This document shows, piece after piece, positions 23,011 through 35,160 of a DNA stretch of 64,000 bases. Position 1 is the first letter of the stretch. Each line of letters opens with the position of its first letter. Both the position numbers and the translations under genes were made by a program. The DNA comes from Thinopyrum elongatum (lineage: Eukaryota; Streptophyta; Magnoliopsida; Poales; Poaceae), in contig CM022299.1 in assembly GCA_011799875.1 (NCBI GenBank), positions 339,100,447 through 339,164,446 on the forward strand, read 5' to 3'. The notes beneath the pieces are model-generated. The model was not told where the DNA came from. It worked only from the letters and a program-made list of their open reading frames with translations, and ran no database searches.

Positions 23011-23627
23011 ATCGGTATGGTGGACGGCTTCTTCATCCATGCCATAACTGTCAGAGCCCAGCTGTCTGGAGGAACAAACAAACTTACGAGCTCACCTCCT
23101 AGGTCGTTGATAAGCTCATTCATGGACTCGTTGTTCCAAGCACGTCGAGGCATGCCATGGAAGGTAAGCTTTGTTAAAAACTCAATCTCAGAGGGCACCG
23201 AGCCCCATCCTGGGTGCCACCGATCAAAGCTCACCAGTGCGCCATCGCAGAACAAACACTGAGAAGCTTCGAACACACGACTGCAGTCGAAAGTTGTCCT
23301 GAACCTGACGAAGAAATCAGCCGGTGGCGGACAGACTTTGACGAGCTAGTCACTTATTTGGATGCCGTGCGCAATGCCAAGAGCTTTGACAAGGTCGTAT
23401 GGCGAGATGGGAGGCCGGTCGCCGTTGATGGTTACCATCAGCACTTTGCCGGCAAACTGGTCATCAAGCGTCGCCATGCCACTGCTGAGCGACAGCACAG
23501 AGCGCCCGAAGGCAAGACGGACCTCAGGATCTTCGGCTCGGAGATCCGCATTGACCGGCGATATGATAGTGCGCTTTAGTACAGGGAGTACTGGAGGGGG
23601 ATTTGGGGGAACTTGAGTAGGAATCAA
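22998..23627 (-). pseudogene. DUF4283-like protein remnant
   Basis: One minus-strand frame of 210 codons from ATG 23627 to the stop at 22998, open except for one TAG at 23345-23343. Residues about 60-75 (FAGKVLMVTINGDRPPIS), PADFFVRF after the stop, and FDRWHPGWGSVPSEIEFLTK followed by FHGMPRRAW match the general layout of the plant DUF4283 domain, which is common in proteins linked to non-LTR retrotransposons and in captured gene pieces. The DUF4283 zinc-knuckle and downstream parts are missing. It lies next to the CACTA arm and ends 40 bp from the Angela insertion, so it may be cargo of the CACTA element. The internal TAG sits where a CAG codon is plausible. Confidence 0.5.
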
Positions 23628-23667
23628 GATTCCAAAGGTGGGGGCGGGAGATTGGGGATGAAAAGGT

Positions 23668-25429
23668 TGTTGGAAATATGCCCTAGAGGCAATAATAAAG
23701 TGGTTATTATTATATTTCCTTGTTCATGATAATCGTTTATTATCCATGCTATAATTGTATTGACCGGAAACTCAAATACATGTGTGGATACATAGGCAAC
23801 AACGTGTCCCTTGTAAGCCTCTACCGGACTAGCTCGTTGATCAAAGATGGCTATGGTTTCCTAGCCATAGGCATGAGTTGTCATTTGATAACGGGATCAC
23901 ATCATTAGGAGAATGATGTGATGGACAAGACCCAAACTATAAACATAGCATATGTTCGTGTCAAGTTTATTGCTATCATTTTCTGCATGTCAAGTATATG
24001 TTCCTATGACCATGAGATCATGCAACTCACTGACACCGGAGGAATACCTTGTGTGTACCAAACGTCGCAATGTAACTGGGTGACTATAAAGGTGCTCTAC
24101 AGGTATCTCCGAGGGTGTCTGTTGAGTTGGCATGGATCAAGACTGCGATTTGTCCCTCCGTATGACGGAGAGGTATCTCAGGGCCCACTCGGTAATACAA
24201 CATCACAGTAAGCTTGCAAGCAATGTGACTAATGAGTTAGCCACGGGATCTTGTATTACGGAACGAGTAAAGAGACTTGCCGGTAACGAGATTGAACTAG
24301 GTATGGGGATACCGACGATCGAATCTCGGGCAAGTAACATACCGATAGATAAAGGGAACTACATACAGGATTAGCAGAATCCTTGACATTGAGGTTCGAC
24401 CGATAAGATCTTCGTAGAATATGTAGGAACCAATATGGGCATCCAGGTCCCGCTATTGGTTATTGACCGTAGAGGTGTCTTGGCCATGTCTGCATAGTTC
24501 TCGAACCCGCAGGGTCTACACACTTAACGTTTGGTGATGATATAAGCATAGTCATTATGGTGGTTACCGAAGGTTGTTTGGAGTCCCGGATGAGATCCCG
24601 GACATGACGAGGAACTTCAGAATGGTCCGGAGGTGAAGATTGATATATTGGACGAAGGGTATTGGAGTCCAGAATTGTTCTGGGGGTACCGGGTGATGAC
24701 CAGCATCACCGAAAGGGGTTTCGGGGGCCCCCGGCAAGTGTTGGGAGGGGCCCCATGGGCCGAGGGGAGGGGGCAAACCAGCCCACTAAGTGGCTGTGCG
24801 CCCCCTCACCCTTTTCCACATAACTAGAGGGGGTGGGGGCGCTCCCCTAGGGCAGCCACCCCCTTTGCCTTGGGGGCTAAGGCTCCCGCGGGGGAGGCGC
24901 ACCAAAACCCATCTAGGGTTTCCCCTTGGTGGCCGCCGCCCCCCCCCCCTAGGGAACCCTAGGGCACCCCAAGTCCTACCTTCCCCTATATATAGAGGGG
25001 TAGAGGGAGGGCAGCCGCACCCATCTATGCCACGGCGCTGCCCTCCCTCTCCCTCGTAGCCATCTTCTTCTCCATAGTGCTTAGCGAAGCTCTGCCGAGA
25101 TTTCTCCGCCACCACGCCGTCGTGCTGCCGAAGGACTCGAGCTACTACTTCACCATCGCTCGCTGGATCGAAGAGGTGAAGGCGTCATCAAGTCGTACGT
25201 GTGTTGAACGCGGAGGTGCCGTTCGTTCAGCGCTAGATCGGAGTTCGCGGGACGGATCTTGATTGGATCGCAAAGACGTTCGACTACATCAACCGCGTTT
25301 CTTAACGCTTCCGCTTAGCGATCTACAAGGGTATGTAGATGCAATCTCTCCTCTCGTATATGGTCATCTCCTAGATTGATCTTGGTGAGCATAGGAAAAT
25401 TTTTGTTTCCCATGCAACGTTCCCCAACA
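23668..25429 (+). repeat. Angela 5' LTR
   Basis: 1762 bp with TATATATAG at 24988-24996 as the TATA box. The primer site after it (TGGCATCATGGGC from about 25431) is a decayed form of the initiator-Met tRNA site TGGTATCAGAGC. The 3' LTR has the same TATA at about 32018-32025. Confidence 0.92.
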
Positions 25430-26713
25430 GTGGCATCATGGGCTAGGTCTATGCGTGGATGACATCACGAGTAGAACACAAAGGAGTTTGTGGGCGTTGA
25501 TATTCAGATTGCTTCCTTCCTTGGTCTTTTCTTGATTCAGCAGTATTGTGGGATGAAGCGGCTCGGACCAACTTTACATGTCCACATACATGAGACCGGT
25601 TCCATCGATAGACATGTGACTTTGTTGCATAAGATGGCTGGCGGGTGTCTGTCTCTCCCACCTTAGTTGAATCATATTCGATGAAGGCAGTCCTTGTAGA
25701 AGGTTAAATAGCAACTTGCATATCACCGTTGTGGCTTTGTGTAGGTAAGAATCATTCTTGCTAAATACCCATAGCAGCCACGTAAAACATGCAACAACAA
25801 TTAGAGGTCGTCTAACTTGTTTTTGGAGGGTATGTTGTGATATGATATGGACAAAGACATGATGAGATATATTTGATGTATGAGATGATCATGTTTGTAA
25901 TAGTTTATATCGACTTGCATGTCGATGCATACGGCAACTGGTAAGAGCCATAGGGTTGTCTTTAATTATTGTATGACCTGCGTGTCAATCATTAAGCGCT
26001 ATGTAATGCTTTACTTTATCGCTAAGCGGTAGCAATAGTAGTAGAAGCATGGTTGGCGTGACAACCCCGATGGTGTCACGATGATGGAGATCATGATGAT
26101 GGAGATCATGGTGTCATGCCGGTGACGATGTAGATCATGCCGGTGCTTTGGAGATGGAGATCAAAAGCACAAGTTGATGGCCATATCATGCCACTTATGA
26201 TTTGCATGTGATGTTAATCCTTTTATGCATCTGATTTTGCTTAGGACGACGGTAGCATTATAAGGTGATACCTCACTAAAATTTCAAGATAAAATTGTGT
26301 TCTCCCCAAGTGTGCACCATTGCGAAAGTTCATCGTTTCGAAGCACCACGTGATGATCGGGTGTGATAGACTCTACGTTCGCATACAACGGGTGCAAGCC
26401 AGTTTTGCACATGCGGAACACTTGGGTTAAACTTGACGAGCCTAGCATGTACAGACATGGCCTCTGAATACAAAAAACCGAAAGGTCGAACATGAGTCAT
26501 ATAGTAGATATGATCAACATGGAGATGTTCACCATTGAAACCACCTCATCTCACGTGATGATCGGACTTGGGTTGGTGAATTTGGATCATGTTACACTCG
26601 GACGACCAGAGGGATGTCGATTTGAGTGGGAGTTCTTAAGTAATATGATTAATTGAACTCATTATCATGAACAATAGTCTAAAGTTGCCTTTGCAAATTT
26701 ATGTTGTAGATCA
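25430..26713 (+). other. Angela untranslated leader
   Basis: 1.28 kb between the 5' LTR and the gag ATG without a convincing ORF. A long structured leader before gag is normal for BARE1/Angela and carries dimerisation and packaging signals in that family. A short GATGGAGATCATGATG duplication is seen at about 26083-26110. Confidence 0.7.
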
Positions 26714-27748
26714 ATGGCTCGCGTAGTAGCTCCCCTAAATTTCAATGCGTTCCTAGAGAAAGCTAAGCTGAAAGATGATGGAAGTAACTTTGTAGACTGG
26801 GCCCGTAAACTGAGGATTATCCTCACGGCTTCCCATAAGTCTTATGTCCTTGATGCACCGCTTGGTGCGCCACCCCCTCCAGCGACTGTGGACATTGTGA
26901 ATGCCTGGCAGTCGCGTGTTGATGACTACTCAATAGTTCAGTGCGCCATGCTGTATGGCTTAGAGCTGGGACTTCAAAGGTGTTTTGAACGTCATGGAGC
27001 ATAAGAGATGTTCCAGGAGTTGAAGTTTATCTTTCAGAAGAATGCCCGGATCGAGAGGTATGAGACCTCTTATAAGTTCTATGCCTGCAAGATGGAGGAG
27101 AACGGGTCTGTCAGTGAGCACATACTCAGAATGTCTGGGTACTACAATCGTCTGGCTGAGTTGGGAGTTGAGCTCCCGCCAGAGGCTGTCACTGACAGAG
27201 TTCTTCAATCGCTACCACCTAGCTACAAGAGCTTTGTGTTGAACTATAACATGCAAGGGATGAACAAGTCAGTCATCGAGCTATTCGCGATGCTAAAAGT
27301 CGCTGAGTCAGACATCCAGAAGGAGCATCAAGTGTTGATGGTGAATAAAACCACTAGTTTCAAGAAAGGCAAGGGAAAGAAGGGAAACTTCAAGAAAGGT
27401 GGCAAAGCAGTTGCTCCTCCCGTTAAGAAACCCAAGGCTGGACCCAAGCCGGAGACTGAGTGCTTCTATTGCAAGGGAACTGGCCACTGGAAGCGGAACT
27501 GCCCCAAGTATCAGGCCGACAAGAAGGGGGCCAACGTCAACAAAGGTATATACAATATACATGTTATTGATTTGTACCTTACCAACTCTCGTTTTAGTGC
27601 CTGGGTATTTGATACCAGTTCGGATGCTCATATTTGCAACTCAAAGCAGGAACTACGGAATAGATGGAGGCTGGCGAAAGAAGTCACGATGCGCGTGGGA
27701 AATGGTTCCAAGGTTGATGTGATCGCCGTCGGCACGCTCGTTCTTTGA
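26714..27748 (+). pseudogene. Angela gag and start of protease
   Basis: ATG at 26714 (MARVVAPLNFNAFLEKAKL). One frame, interrupted by TAA at 27002-27004, runs to TGA at 27746-27748. It has the helical UBN2-type capsid, a Lys/Gly-rich linker (KKGKGKKGNFKKGGK) and a zinc knuckle CFYCKGTGHWKRNC of the CX2CX4HX4C type that binds element RNA. The protease motif follows as WVFDTSSDAHICN: the usual D-T-G active site reads D-T-S, so the protease is probably dead. The next frame (27764) is in phase, so the TGA is a second point stop rather than a frameshift. Confidence 0.9.
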
Positions 27749-27763
27749 TTACCATCGGGATTA

Positions 27764-28768
27764 GTGATGAACCTGAATAATTGTTATTTAGTGCCTGCGT
27801 TGAGCATGAACATTATATCTAGATCTTGTTTAATGCGAGACGGTTACTCATTTAAATCAGAGAATAATGGTTGTTCTATTTATATGGGTAATATCTTTTA
27901 TGGTCATGCACCCATTGTGAGGGGTTTATTCTTATTGAATCTTGATAGTGATGATACACATGTTCATAACATTGATGCCAAAAGATGTAGAGTTGATAAT
28001 GATAGTACCACTTTCTTGTGGCACTGCCGCTTAGGTCATATTGGTGTAAAGCACATGAAGAAACTCCATGCTGATGGACTTTTCGAGTCACTTGATTTTG
28101 AATCACTTGACACATGTGAACCATGCCTCATGGGCAAAATGACTAAGACCCCATTTTCCGGAACAATTGAATGGGCAAGTGACTTGTTGGAAATCATACA
28201 TACTGATGTGTGCGGTCTGATGAGCGTTGATGCGCACGGTGGATATCGTTACTTTCTCACCTTCAGCGATGACTTGAGTAGATATGGGTTTATTTACTTA
28301 ATGAAGCATAAGTCTGAAACATTTGAAAAGTTCAGGCAATTTCAGAGTGATGTTGAGAATCATCGTAACAAGAAGATTAAATTCCTACGATCTGTTCGAG
28401 GTGGAGAATATCTGAGTTATGAGTTTGGCAATCACTTAAGACAATGTGGAATTGTTTCACAGTTGACGCCACCTGGAACACCACAGCGTAATGGTGTGTC
28501 TGAACGTCATAATCGTACCTTATTGGTTATGGTGCGTTATATGATGTCTCTTGCCGATCTGCCACTATTGTTTTGGGGTTATGCGTTAGAGACAGCTGCA
28601 TTCGCTTTAAATAGGGCACCATCTAAGTCCGTAGAGACGACATCATATGAACTGTGGTTTGGCAAGAAACCTAAGCTGTCGTTCTTAAGATTTGGGGTTG
28701 CGATGCTTATGTCAAACGGGTTCAGCCGGAAAAGCTCGAACCCAAAGCGGACAAATGCGTCTTCATAG
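27764..28768 (+). pseudogene. Angela integrase with lost catalytic Asp
   Basis: It is in phase with gag. The N-terminal H-H-C-C zinc domain is visible (HCRLGHIGVKHM, then CEPCLMG). The catalytic core has the first Asp in IHTDVCG (codon 28205-28207) and the Glu in GVSERHNRT (28502-28504). The codon exactly 35 residues before that Glu, at 28394-28396, is GTT (Val) where the second Asp of the D,D35E triad belongs. A single-base frameshift near 28690-28700 ends this frame at 28768; the sequence continues in another frame into 28822. Integration activity would be abolished by the Val alone. Confidence 0.9.
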
Positions 28769-28821
28769 GATACCCAAAGGAGACAATTGGGTATACCTTC
28801 TATCTCAGATCCGAGGGCAAA

Positions 28822-30664
28822 GTGTTTGTCGCTAAGAACGGGTCCTTTCTTGAGAAAGAGTTTCTCTCGAAAGAATTGAGTGGGAGGAAGATAGAACTTG
28901 ATGAGGTTGTTGAACTTTTATTTCAACCAGAGAGTAGTGTAGCACAGAAAGATGTTTCTATGGCACCTACGTCAGTTGAAGAGGAAGCTAATGATGATGA
29001 TCATGAAGCTTCAGATCAAGTTACTATCAAACCTCATAGGTCGACAAGGGTATGTACAGCTCCTGAGTGGTACGGTAACCCTGTCTTAGAGGTCACGTTG
29101 TTGGACAACGGTGAACCTACGAGCTATGGAGAAGCGATGGTGGGCCCGGATTCTGACAAATGGTTAGAGGCCATGAAATCTGAGATGGGATCCATGTATG
29201 AAAACCAAGTATGTACTTTCGAAGTATTACCTGAAGGGCGAAAGGCCATTCAGAATAAATGGATCTTCAAGAAGAAGGCGAACGCGGATGGTAATGTCAC
29301 TGTCTATAAAGGTCGACTTGTGGCAAAGGGGTTTTCACAAGTTCAAGGAGTTGACTATGATGAGACTTTCTCACCCGTAGTGATGCTTAAGTCCGCCAGA
29401 ATCATGTTAGCAATAGCTCCATTTTTCGATTATGAAATCTGGCAGATGGATGTCAAAACAGCGTTCCTTAACAGTTTCCTTAAGGAAGAGTTGTATATGA
29501 TGCAACTGGAAGGTTTTGTCGATCCAGAGAATGCTGACAAAGTGTGCAAACTCCAGCGATCCATTTATGGACTGGTGCAAGCATCTCGGAGTTGGAATCT
29601 TCGCTTTGATGAGGTGATCAAGGCGTTTGGGTCTATACAAGTTTTTGGAGAATCTTGTATTTACAAGAAAGTGTGTGGGAGCTCTATAGCATTTCTAATA
29701 TTATATGTGGATGACATATTGCTGATTGGAAACAATATAGAACTTTTGAAAAACATGAATGAATATTTGAACAAGAGTTTTTCAATGAAGGACCTAGGAA
29801 AAGCTGCTTTCATATTAGGCATCAAGATCTATAGAGATAGATCGAGACACTTAATAGGACTTTCACAAAGCACATACCTTGATAAGATTTTGAAGAAGTT
29901 CAAAATGGATCAGTCCAAGAAGGGGTTCTTGCCTGTTTTACAAGGTGTGAAGTTGAGTCAGACTCAATGCCCATCGACTGCAGAGGATAGAGAAAAGATG
30001 AGTGTCATCCCCTATGCTTCTGCCATAGGCTCTATCATGTATGTGATGCTGTGCACAAGACCGGATCTCAGCCTTGCCATAAGTATGGCTGGAAGGTTTC
30101 AAAGTAATCCAGGAGTGGATCACTGGACAGCGGTGAAGAATATCCTTAAGTACCTGAAAAGGACTAAGGAAATGTTTCTCGTTTATGGAGGTGATCAAGA
30201 GCTCGTCGTAAAGGGTTACGTCGATGCAAGCTTTGACACTGATCCGGATGACTCTAAGTCTCAAACCGGATACGTATATGTTCTGAACGGTGGAGCGGTA
30301 AGCTGGTGTAGTTCCAAGTAGAGCGTTGTAGCTGATTCTACATGTGAAGCAGAGTACATAGCTGCCTCGGAGGCAGCAAAGGAAGGTGTCTGGATGGAGC
30401 AGTTCATGACAGATCTTGGAGTTGTGCCCAGTGCACTGGACCCAATGACTCTGTTCTGTGACAACACTGGTGCCATTGCTCTAGCCAAGGAACCAATGTT
30501 TCACAAGAGGACCAGACACATAAAGCGACGCTCAAGGAGGAAGACATAAACATTTGCAAGATACATACGGATTTGAATGTTGCAGATCCGTTGACTAAAC
30601 CTCTTCCATGGGCAAAGCATGATCATTACCAGAACTCTATGGGTGTTAGATTCCTTACCATGTA
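28822..30664 (+). pseudogene. Angela reverse transcriptase and RNase H
   Basis: The frame 28822-30321 carries the end of integrase, an acidic linker and the Copia RT (WQMDVKTAFLNSFLKEELYM, SIYGLVQASRSWN, and the catalytic YVDDILLIG at about 29704). RNase H follows with YVDASFDTDPDD. A TAG at 30319-30321 breaks the conserved SWCSSK region; downstream in phase is DSTCEAEYIAASEAAKEGVW. A small deletion or frameshift near 30515-30540 precedes the last conserved stretch (HTDLNVADPLTKPLP), which ends TAA at 30663-30665. A polypurine tract AAGTGGGAGAC sits at 30689-30699. Confidence 0.9.
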
Positions 30665-30699
30665 ATGCTAGATTATTGACTCTTGTGCAAGTGGGAGAC

Positions 30700-32274
30700 T
30701 GTTGGAAATATGCCCTAGAGGTAATAATAAAGTGGTTATTATTATATTTCCTTGTTGATGATAATCGTTTATTATCCAAGCTATAATTGTATTGACCGGA
30801 AACTCAAATACATGTGTGGATACATAGACAACAACGTGTCCCTAGTAAGCCTCTACCGGACTAGCTCGTTGATCAAAGATGGCTATGGTTTCCTAACCAT
30901 AGACATGAATTGTCATTTGATAATGGGATCACATCATTAGGAGAATGATGTGATGGACAAGACCCAAACTATAAACGTACGATATGATCGTGTCAAGTTT
31001 ATTGCTATTGTTTTCTGCATGTCAAGTATATGTTCCTATGACCATGAGATCATGCAACTCACTGACACCGGAGGAATACCTTGTGTGTACCAAACGTCGC
31101 AACATAACTGGGTGACTATAAAGGTGCTCTATAGGTATCTCCGAGGGTGTCTGTTGAGTTGGAATGGATCAAGACTGAGATTTGTCACTCCCTATGACGG
31201 AGAGGTATCTCAGGGCCCACTCGGTAATACAACATCACAGTAAGCTTGGAAGCAATGTGACTAATGAGTTAGCCACGGGATCTTGTATTACGGAATGAGT
31301 AAAGAGACTTGCCGGTAACGAGAGTGAACTAGGTATGGGGATACCGACGATCGAATCTCGGGCAAGTAACATACCGATAGACAAAGGGAACTACATACGG
31401 GCTTAGCAGAATCCTTGACATTGAGGTTCGACCGATAAGATCTTCGTAGAATATGTAGGAACCAATATGGGCATCCAGGTCCCGCTATTGGTTATTGGTC
31501 GTAGAGGTGTCTCGGCCATGTCTGCATAGTTCTCGAACCCGCAGGGTCTACACACTTAACGTTTGGTGATGATATAAGTATAGTCATTATGGTGGTTACC
31601 GAAGGTTGTTCGGAGTCCCGAATGAGATCCCGGATGTGACGAGGAACTCCAGAATGGTCCGGAGGTGAAGATTGATATATTGGACGAAAGGTATTGGTGT
31701 CCGGAATTGTTCCGGGGGTACCGGGTGATGACCAGCATCACCGAAAGGGGTTTCGGGGGGCCCCGGCAAGTGTTGGGGGGGCCCCATGGGCCAAGGGGAG
31801 GGGGGAAACCAGCCCACTAAGGATCTATGCGCCCCCCTCACCCTTTCCCACATAACCAGAAGGGGTGGGGGTGCTCCCCTAGGGCAGCCACCCCGTTTGC
31901 CTTGGGGGCCTAGGCTCCCGGGGAGGAGGCGCACCAAAACCCATCTAGGGTTTCCCCTTGGTGGCCGCCGGCCCCCCCTAGGGAACCCTAGGGCGCCCCT
32001 CCTCCTCCCTTCCCCCTATATATAGAGGGGTGGAGGGAGGGCAGCCGCACCCATCCATGCCACGGCGGTGCCCTCCCTCTCCCTCGTAGCCATCTTCTTC
32101 TCCGTAGTGCTTAGCGAAGCTCTGTCGAGATTTCTCCACCACCACCATGCCGTCGTGCTGCCGGATGACTCGAGCTACTACTTCACCATCACTCGCTGGA
32201 TCAAGGAGGTGAAGGCGTCATCAAGCCGTACGTGTGTTGAACGCGGAGGTGACGTCCGTTCGGCGCTAGATCGG
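30700..32274 (+). repeat. Angela 3' LTR, first part
   Basis: 1575 bp starting TGTTGGAAATATG. It stops at the ATCGG target duplication (32270-32274) of the nested Gypsy element. The remaining 188 bp are at 41953-42140. Confidence 0.92.
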
Positions 32275-33181
32275 TGTCGGTGCAACAGACCCTGGGTCCA
32301 TTGCACGGACTGTGCACAGGCCAGAGACAAGATTACAAGACCTAGATCAGACCAAGAAAGGAGGATCGATTCCTTTGAAGGATCCAAGTGCAAGTCAAGA
32401 AGGCCAAGGTGAGCCAGAGGAACAAGGCATCGCCAAGGGAAGGACCTACCTTGCCGGGCAGGCGAGCCTGGCAGTGTTGGGTTTTTTGCCCTGGAAGCAA
32501 GCTCCCAGATGGTCCGGGCAGGCCTGCCGGGGCTGGCGGAGGCAAGCCACTCCACCGCTCCACCTCACAATTGACGCATGTCAGTAATGGAAGCGGTGTC
32601 GAGCTCCAAGGTGACTAAGTGGCTGCTTTCTGCCACATGGCGGCCACTTCCTACAGCAAACACTTCTATATGACACCCGTCCTGAGACGTGTCAGGCGAG
32701 CAGGCGCAAAGCTGGCAAAACAGCCTGGCAGGGCCTGCCGGGCGAGCTGTGATGTGACACTGAGTGGTGCATTTAATGCGCTCTATCAGCCTGCAGAGTT
32801 AGATATGATAGCATTGTTAGCTATCTAATCAGTACACAAAGACTGATTTGCCACTGTGGTGATCCCTTAATCTATAAAAGGAGGCCCATGGCGACCATAG
32901 ATAGGGTTGGACCCTCGCATATCCATACGCGCGTAGCCACTTTCCCCCCAGAGTGACCTTGCTGGGCGAGTGTGCTACGTTCGCCACCATTATCCACCAT
33001 CAATCCACCAAAGCAGGAGTAGGGTTTTACGCCTCACGGCGGCCCGAACCTGGGTAAAGACTGCCCGTGTGATCTCTGTCGTGCTGCGCGACGCTTCTCC
33101 GCTATTTGTGCAACGTGCCCATCCCCTCGCCGAACCAAAAGGGGCTGATGGCCCCATAGGTGGCCGTGGTTTCCCACGACA
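32275..33181 (+). repeat. 5' LTR of the Tat-lineage element
   Basis: 907 bp with a TATA box CTATAAAAG at 32872-32880. The probable primer site TGGCGCACCAGGCAAGGGG at 33186-33204 starts four bases after the LTR; I cannot assign its tRNA with certainty. Confidence 0.92.
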
Positions 33182-33282
33182 TCTTTGGCGCACCAGGCAA
33201 GGGGATCACTTGCGCGGAACCGAGAGCCTACGCTGCGCATCATCTTCGTCGACATTTTTCGTCATCGACGGCGTCATCGACT

Positions 33283-35160
33283 ATGGCGCCCAAGAGGAAG
33301 CCCGGGCCTGCAAACCACCCGTCCACCTCGAAGGCTCCGCCGCCCAGGACCGCCGACGTCGCGGGGAACACGGGGGCTCGCAAGGGTGTGGATGCTGCGG
33401 GGGACGTGGTTGGCGCAGGCGGCGCCGTCACCACCTCCCCCACGACCGAAGCAGGAACGGGAGGTACCGGGGAAGGACAGCATCAGCAACATCCCGACGG
33501 CCATGCTCCACGAGGTACGGATGGAGGGATCGTTCCGCCTGAACCCCTTCTTCTCACCAACGGGCACAGCCTCAGTGATGGTGCTCATTCTGGGGCGAAT
33601 CGCAACCCTCCGGCCGCCCCCGCTGCGGGCGCGACCGCAGGGCATGCACCACCCCCGTGGCGGGCTGACCCAGCTACTGTGCCCAATGGAGCCGCTGACC
33701 CTCAGGCGCCTCCACCGCGTCACCATGCCGTCCAAACGGCTGGTTCACAGCAGCAAGGGCGTGGTGCAGTCGCCACCGGCAACGTCAGGAGCCGAGTGAC
33801 ACTTAGATCTACATCGTCATCAACTATGCCAAGAACTGCCTCAGAAGCCATGGCGCGAGCCCAACTGCTGTTGAGATTTCCACCACCGGCGGACTAGATG
33901 GATGAGTGGCGAGCCACCATCCAAAGTTTGATTGGTTTTACCGAGGTGGAAGGATCACAGCGGGCCGGACCGCCACGGCCTTCCCAGGCAGCAATGACGG
34001 CTCATGCGGCTGGTCGTGCGGGAGGGGCCACCTTCATGGTGCAATCCCCACCACGGCAAGCCGCCCGGGAGCTGCAAGTCCAGGCGCCCGATAACGTCTC
34101 GATGGCCTCGTCAGATCCTCGAGCACGTCAAGGCCGACAGCGTGCCCCGGAGGGCAGGCGAAGGGAAGGCGCTCGCTTCATCGACGAGCGGCGCCGCGAC
34201 AACCCCCGCTGGTCCAATGGGTGCGATGGCCCCGACGTCGACGAGCCCGCACTCGGAGATGGCGGGTGCCTGCCTTTCGAGGTTGGGTGCCCTGCCTTCA
34301 CCCGTGAGCTGCGTCAAGTCCGTTGGCCGTCCACTCGCACGTTCAAGCCAGAGATACCCGAGAAGTATGATGGGAGACTAAACCCGGCAGAGTTCTTGAG
34401 CATCTACACCATCGCTGTTCAAGCTGCCGGGGGAAGAGATGAGAAGGTGTTCGCCAACTACTTCCCTCTGGCCCTCAAGTCAAATGTGAGGTCTTGGGTG
34501 ATGCACCTACTGGAGAACTCCATTTCGACCAGGGCTGACCTGTGCCACGAGTTCATTGGTGCCTTCACGGGTGGCCATCAAGAACCAGGGTGGCCCAGTG
34601 ACTTGCAGCTTCTCCGGCAAAAAGAAGGAGAAGCTCTGCGGAAGTACTTGCAGAGATTCAGTCGAGTCCACAGAAATATCCCAGATATCCACCCAGCTGT
34701 CGTGATAGCTGCCTTCCAATCCAATGTGCGCAATAGCAGGATACATTCCAAGATGAACGTCCGGTTGCCCAAGACCGTGAAGGAGCTCTACACTTTCGTG
34801 GACAAGTGTGCTCGGGTGGAGGAGGGGAGGAAACTTCCTGGAGAGGAAAATTGCATCGACATCGACTCAGAAGATGACGACGAAACCATCAGTAAGAAGA
34901 AGAAGAAGAACAAGAAGCACAAGAAGAAGCGCAATTATGAGACAGTGATGGCTGTTGAGGGGTCAGACACGCCTAGTACTGGCAAGAAGGCCAAGGCTGA
35001 AGCCCCCGGCAAGGAGGCTACCGCATGCGCTGACTGCCGGGAGGCGGCGGCTACCTAGAAGGCTGGGAAAAGTGATGGGCCGTACTGTATGATTCATCAG
35101 ACCAAGGGCCATGATCTCTAGGAGTGTTATCAGGTTGAGCAGCTCGTCAAGAGACAGAAG
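33283..35160 (+). pseudogene. gag polyprotein of the Tat-lineage element
   Basis: The start chosen is ATG 33283 (MAPKRKPGPANHPS), the first after the primer site in this frame. A long Ala/Pro/Gly-rich N-terminus precedes TAG at 33895-33897. The frame continues in phase from 33898 with the Tat gag core (KYDGRLNPAEFLSIYTIAVQ, then SNVRSWVMHLLENSI and EGEALRKYLQRFSRVHRNI), then a lysine-rich run (KKKKKNKKHKKKR) and, after TAG at 35056-35058, a finger C-x2-H-x4-H-x4-C (YCMIHQTKGHDL and on) with another TAG at 35119-35121 before the last Cys. All three stops lie in an otherwise unbroken frame. Confidence 0.88.

Larger units (their letters stand above)
20723..23060 (+). mobile_element. CACTA-type DNA transposon arm (one terminus)
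   Basis: It starts CACTACAAAAAAAGACACG, a CACTA terminal inverted repeat, at a TAT trinucleotide (20720-20722) that would be the 3-bp duplication. Repeated short sequences follow, typical of CACTA subterminal regions: ATGACA/TGTCAT runs near the end, a TGAACCCGAGCGAT cluster, a GATGAACAGT cluster, and blocks around GTGGGTCCCAGCTGTCAG. No transposase is seen. The opposite terminus (ending TAGTG) was not found, so the element is truncated, split by Angela at 23668, or extends out of view. The right boundary is a guess. Confidence 0.65.

Noticed and set aside
33034..33740. Several overlapping minus-strand frames
   Set aside because: They are shadows of the GC-rich gag start of the Tat element.
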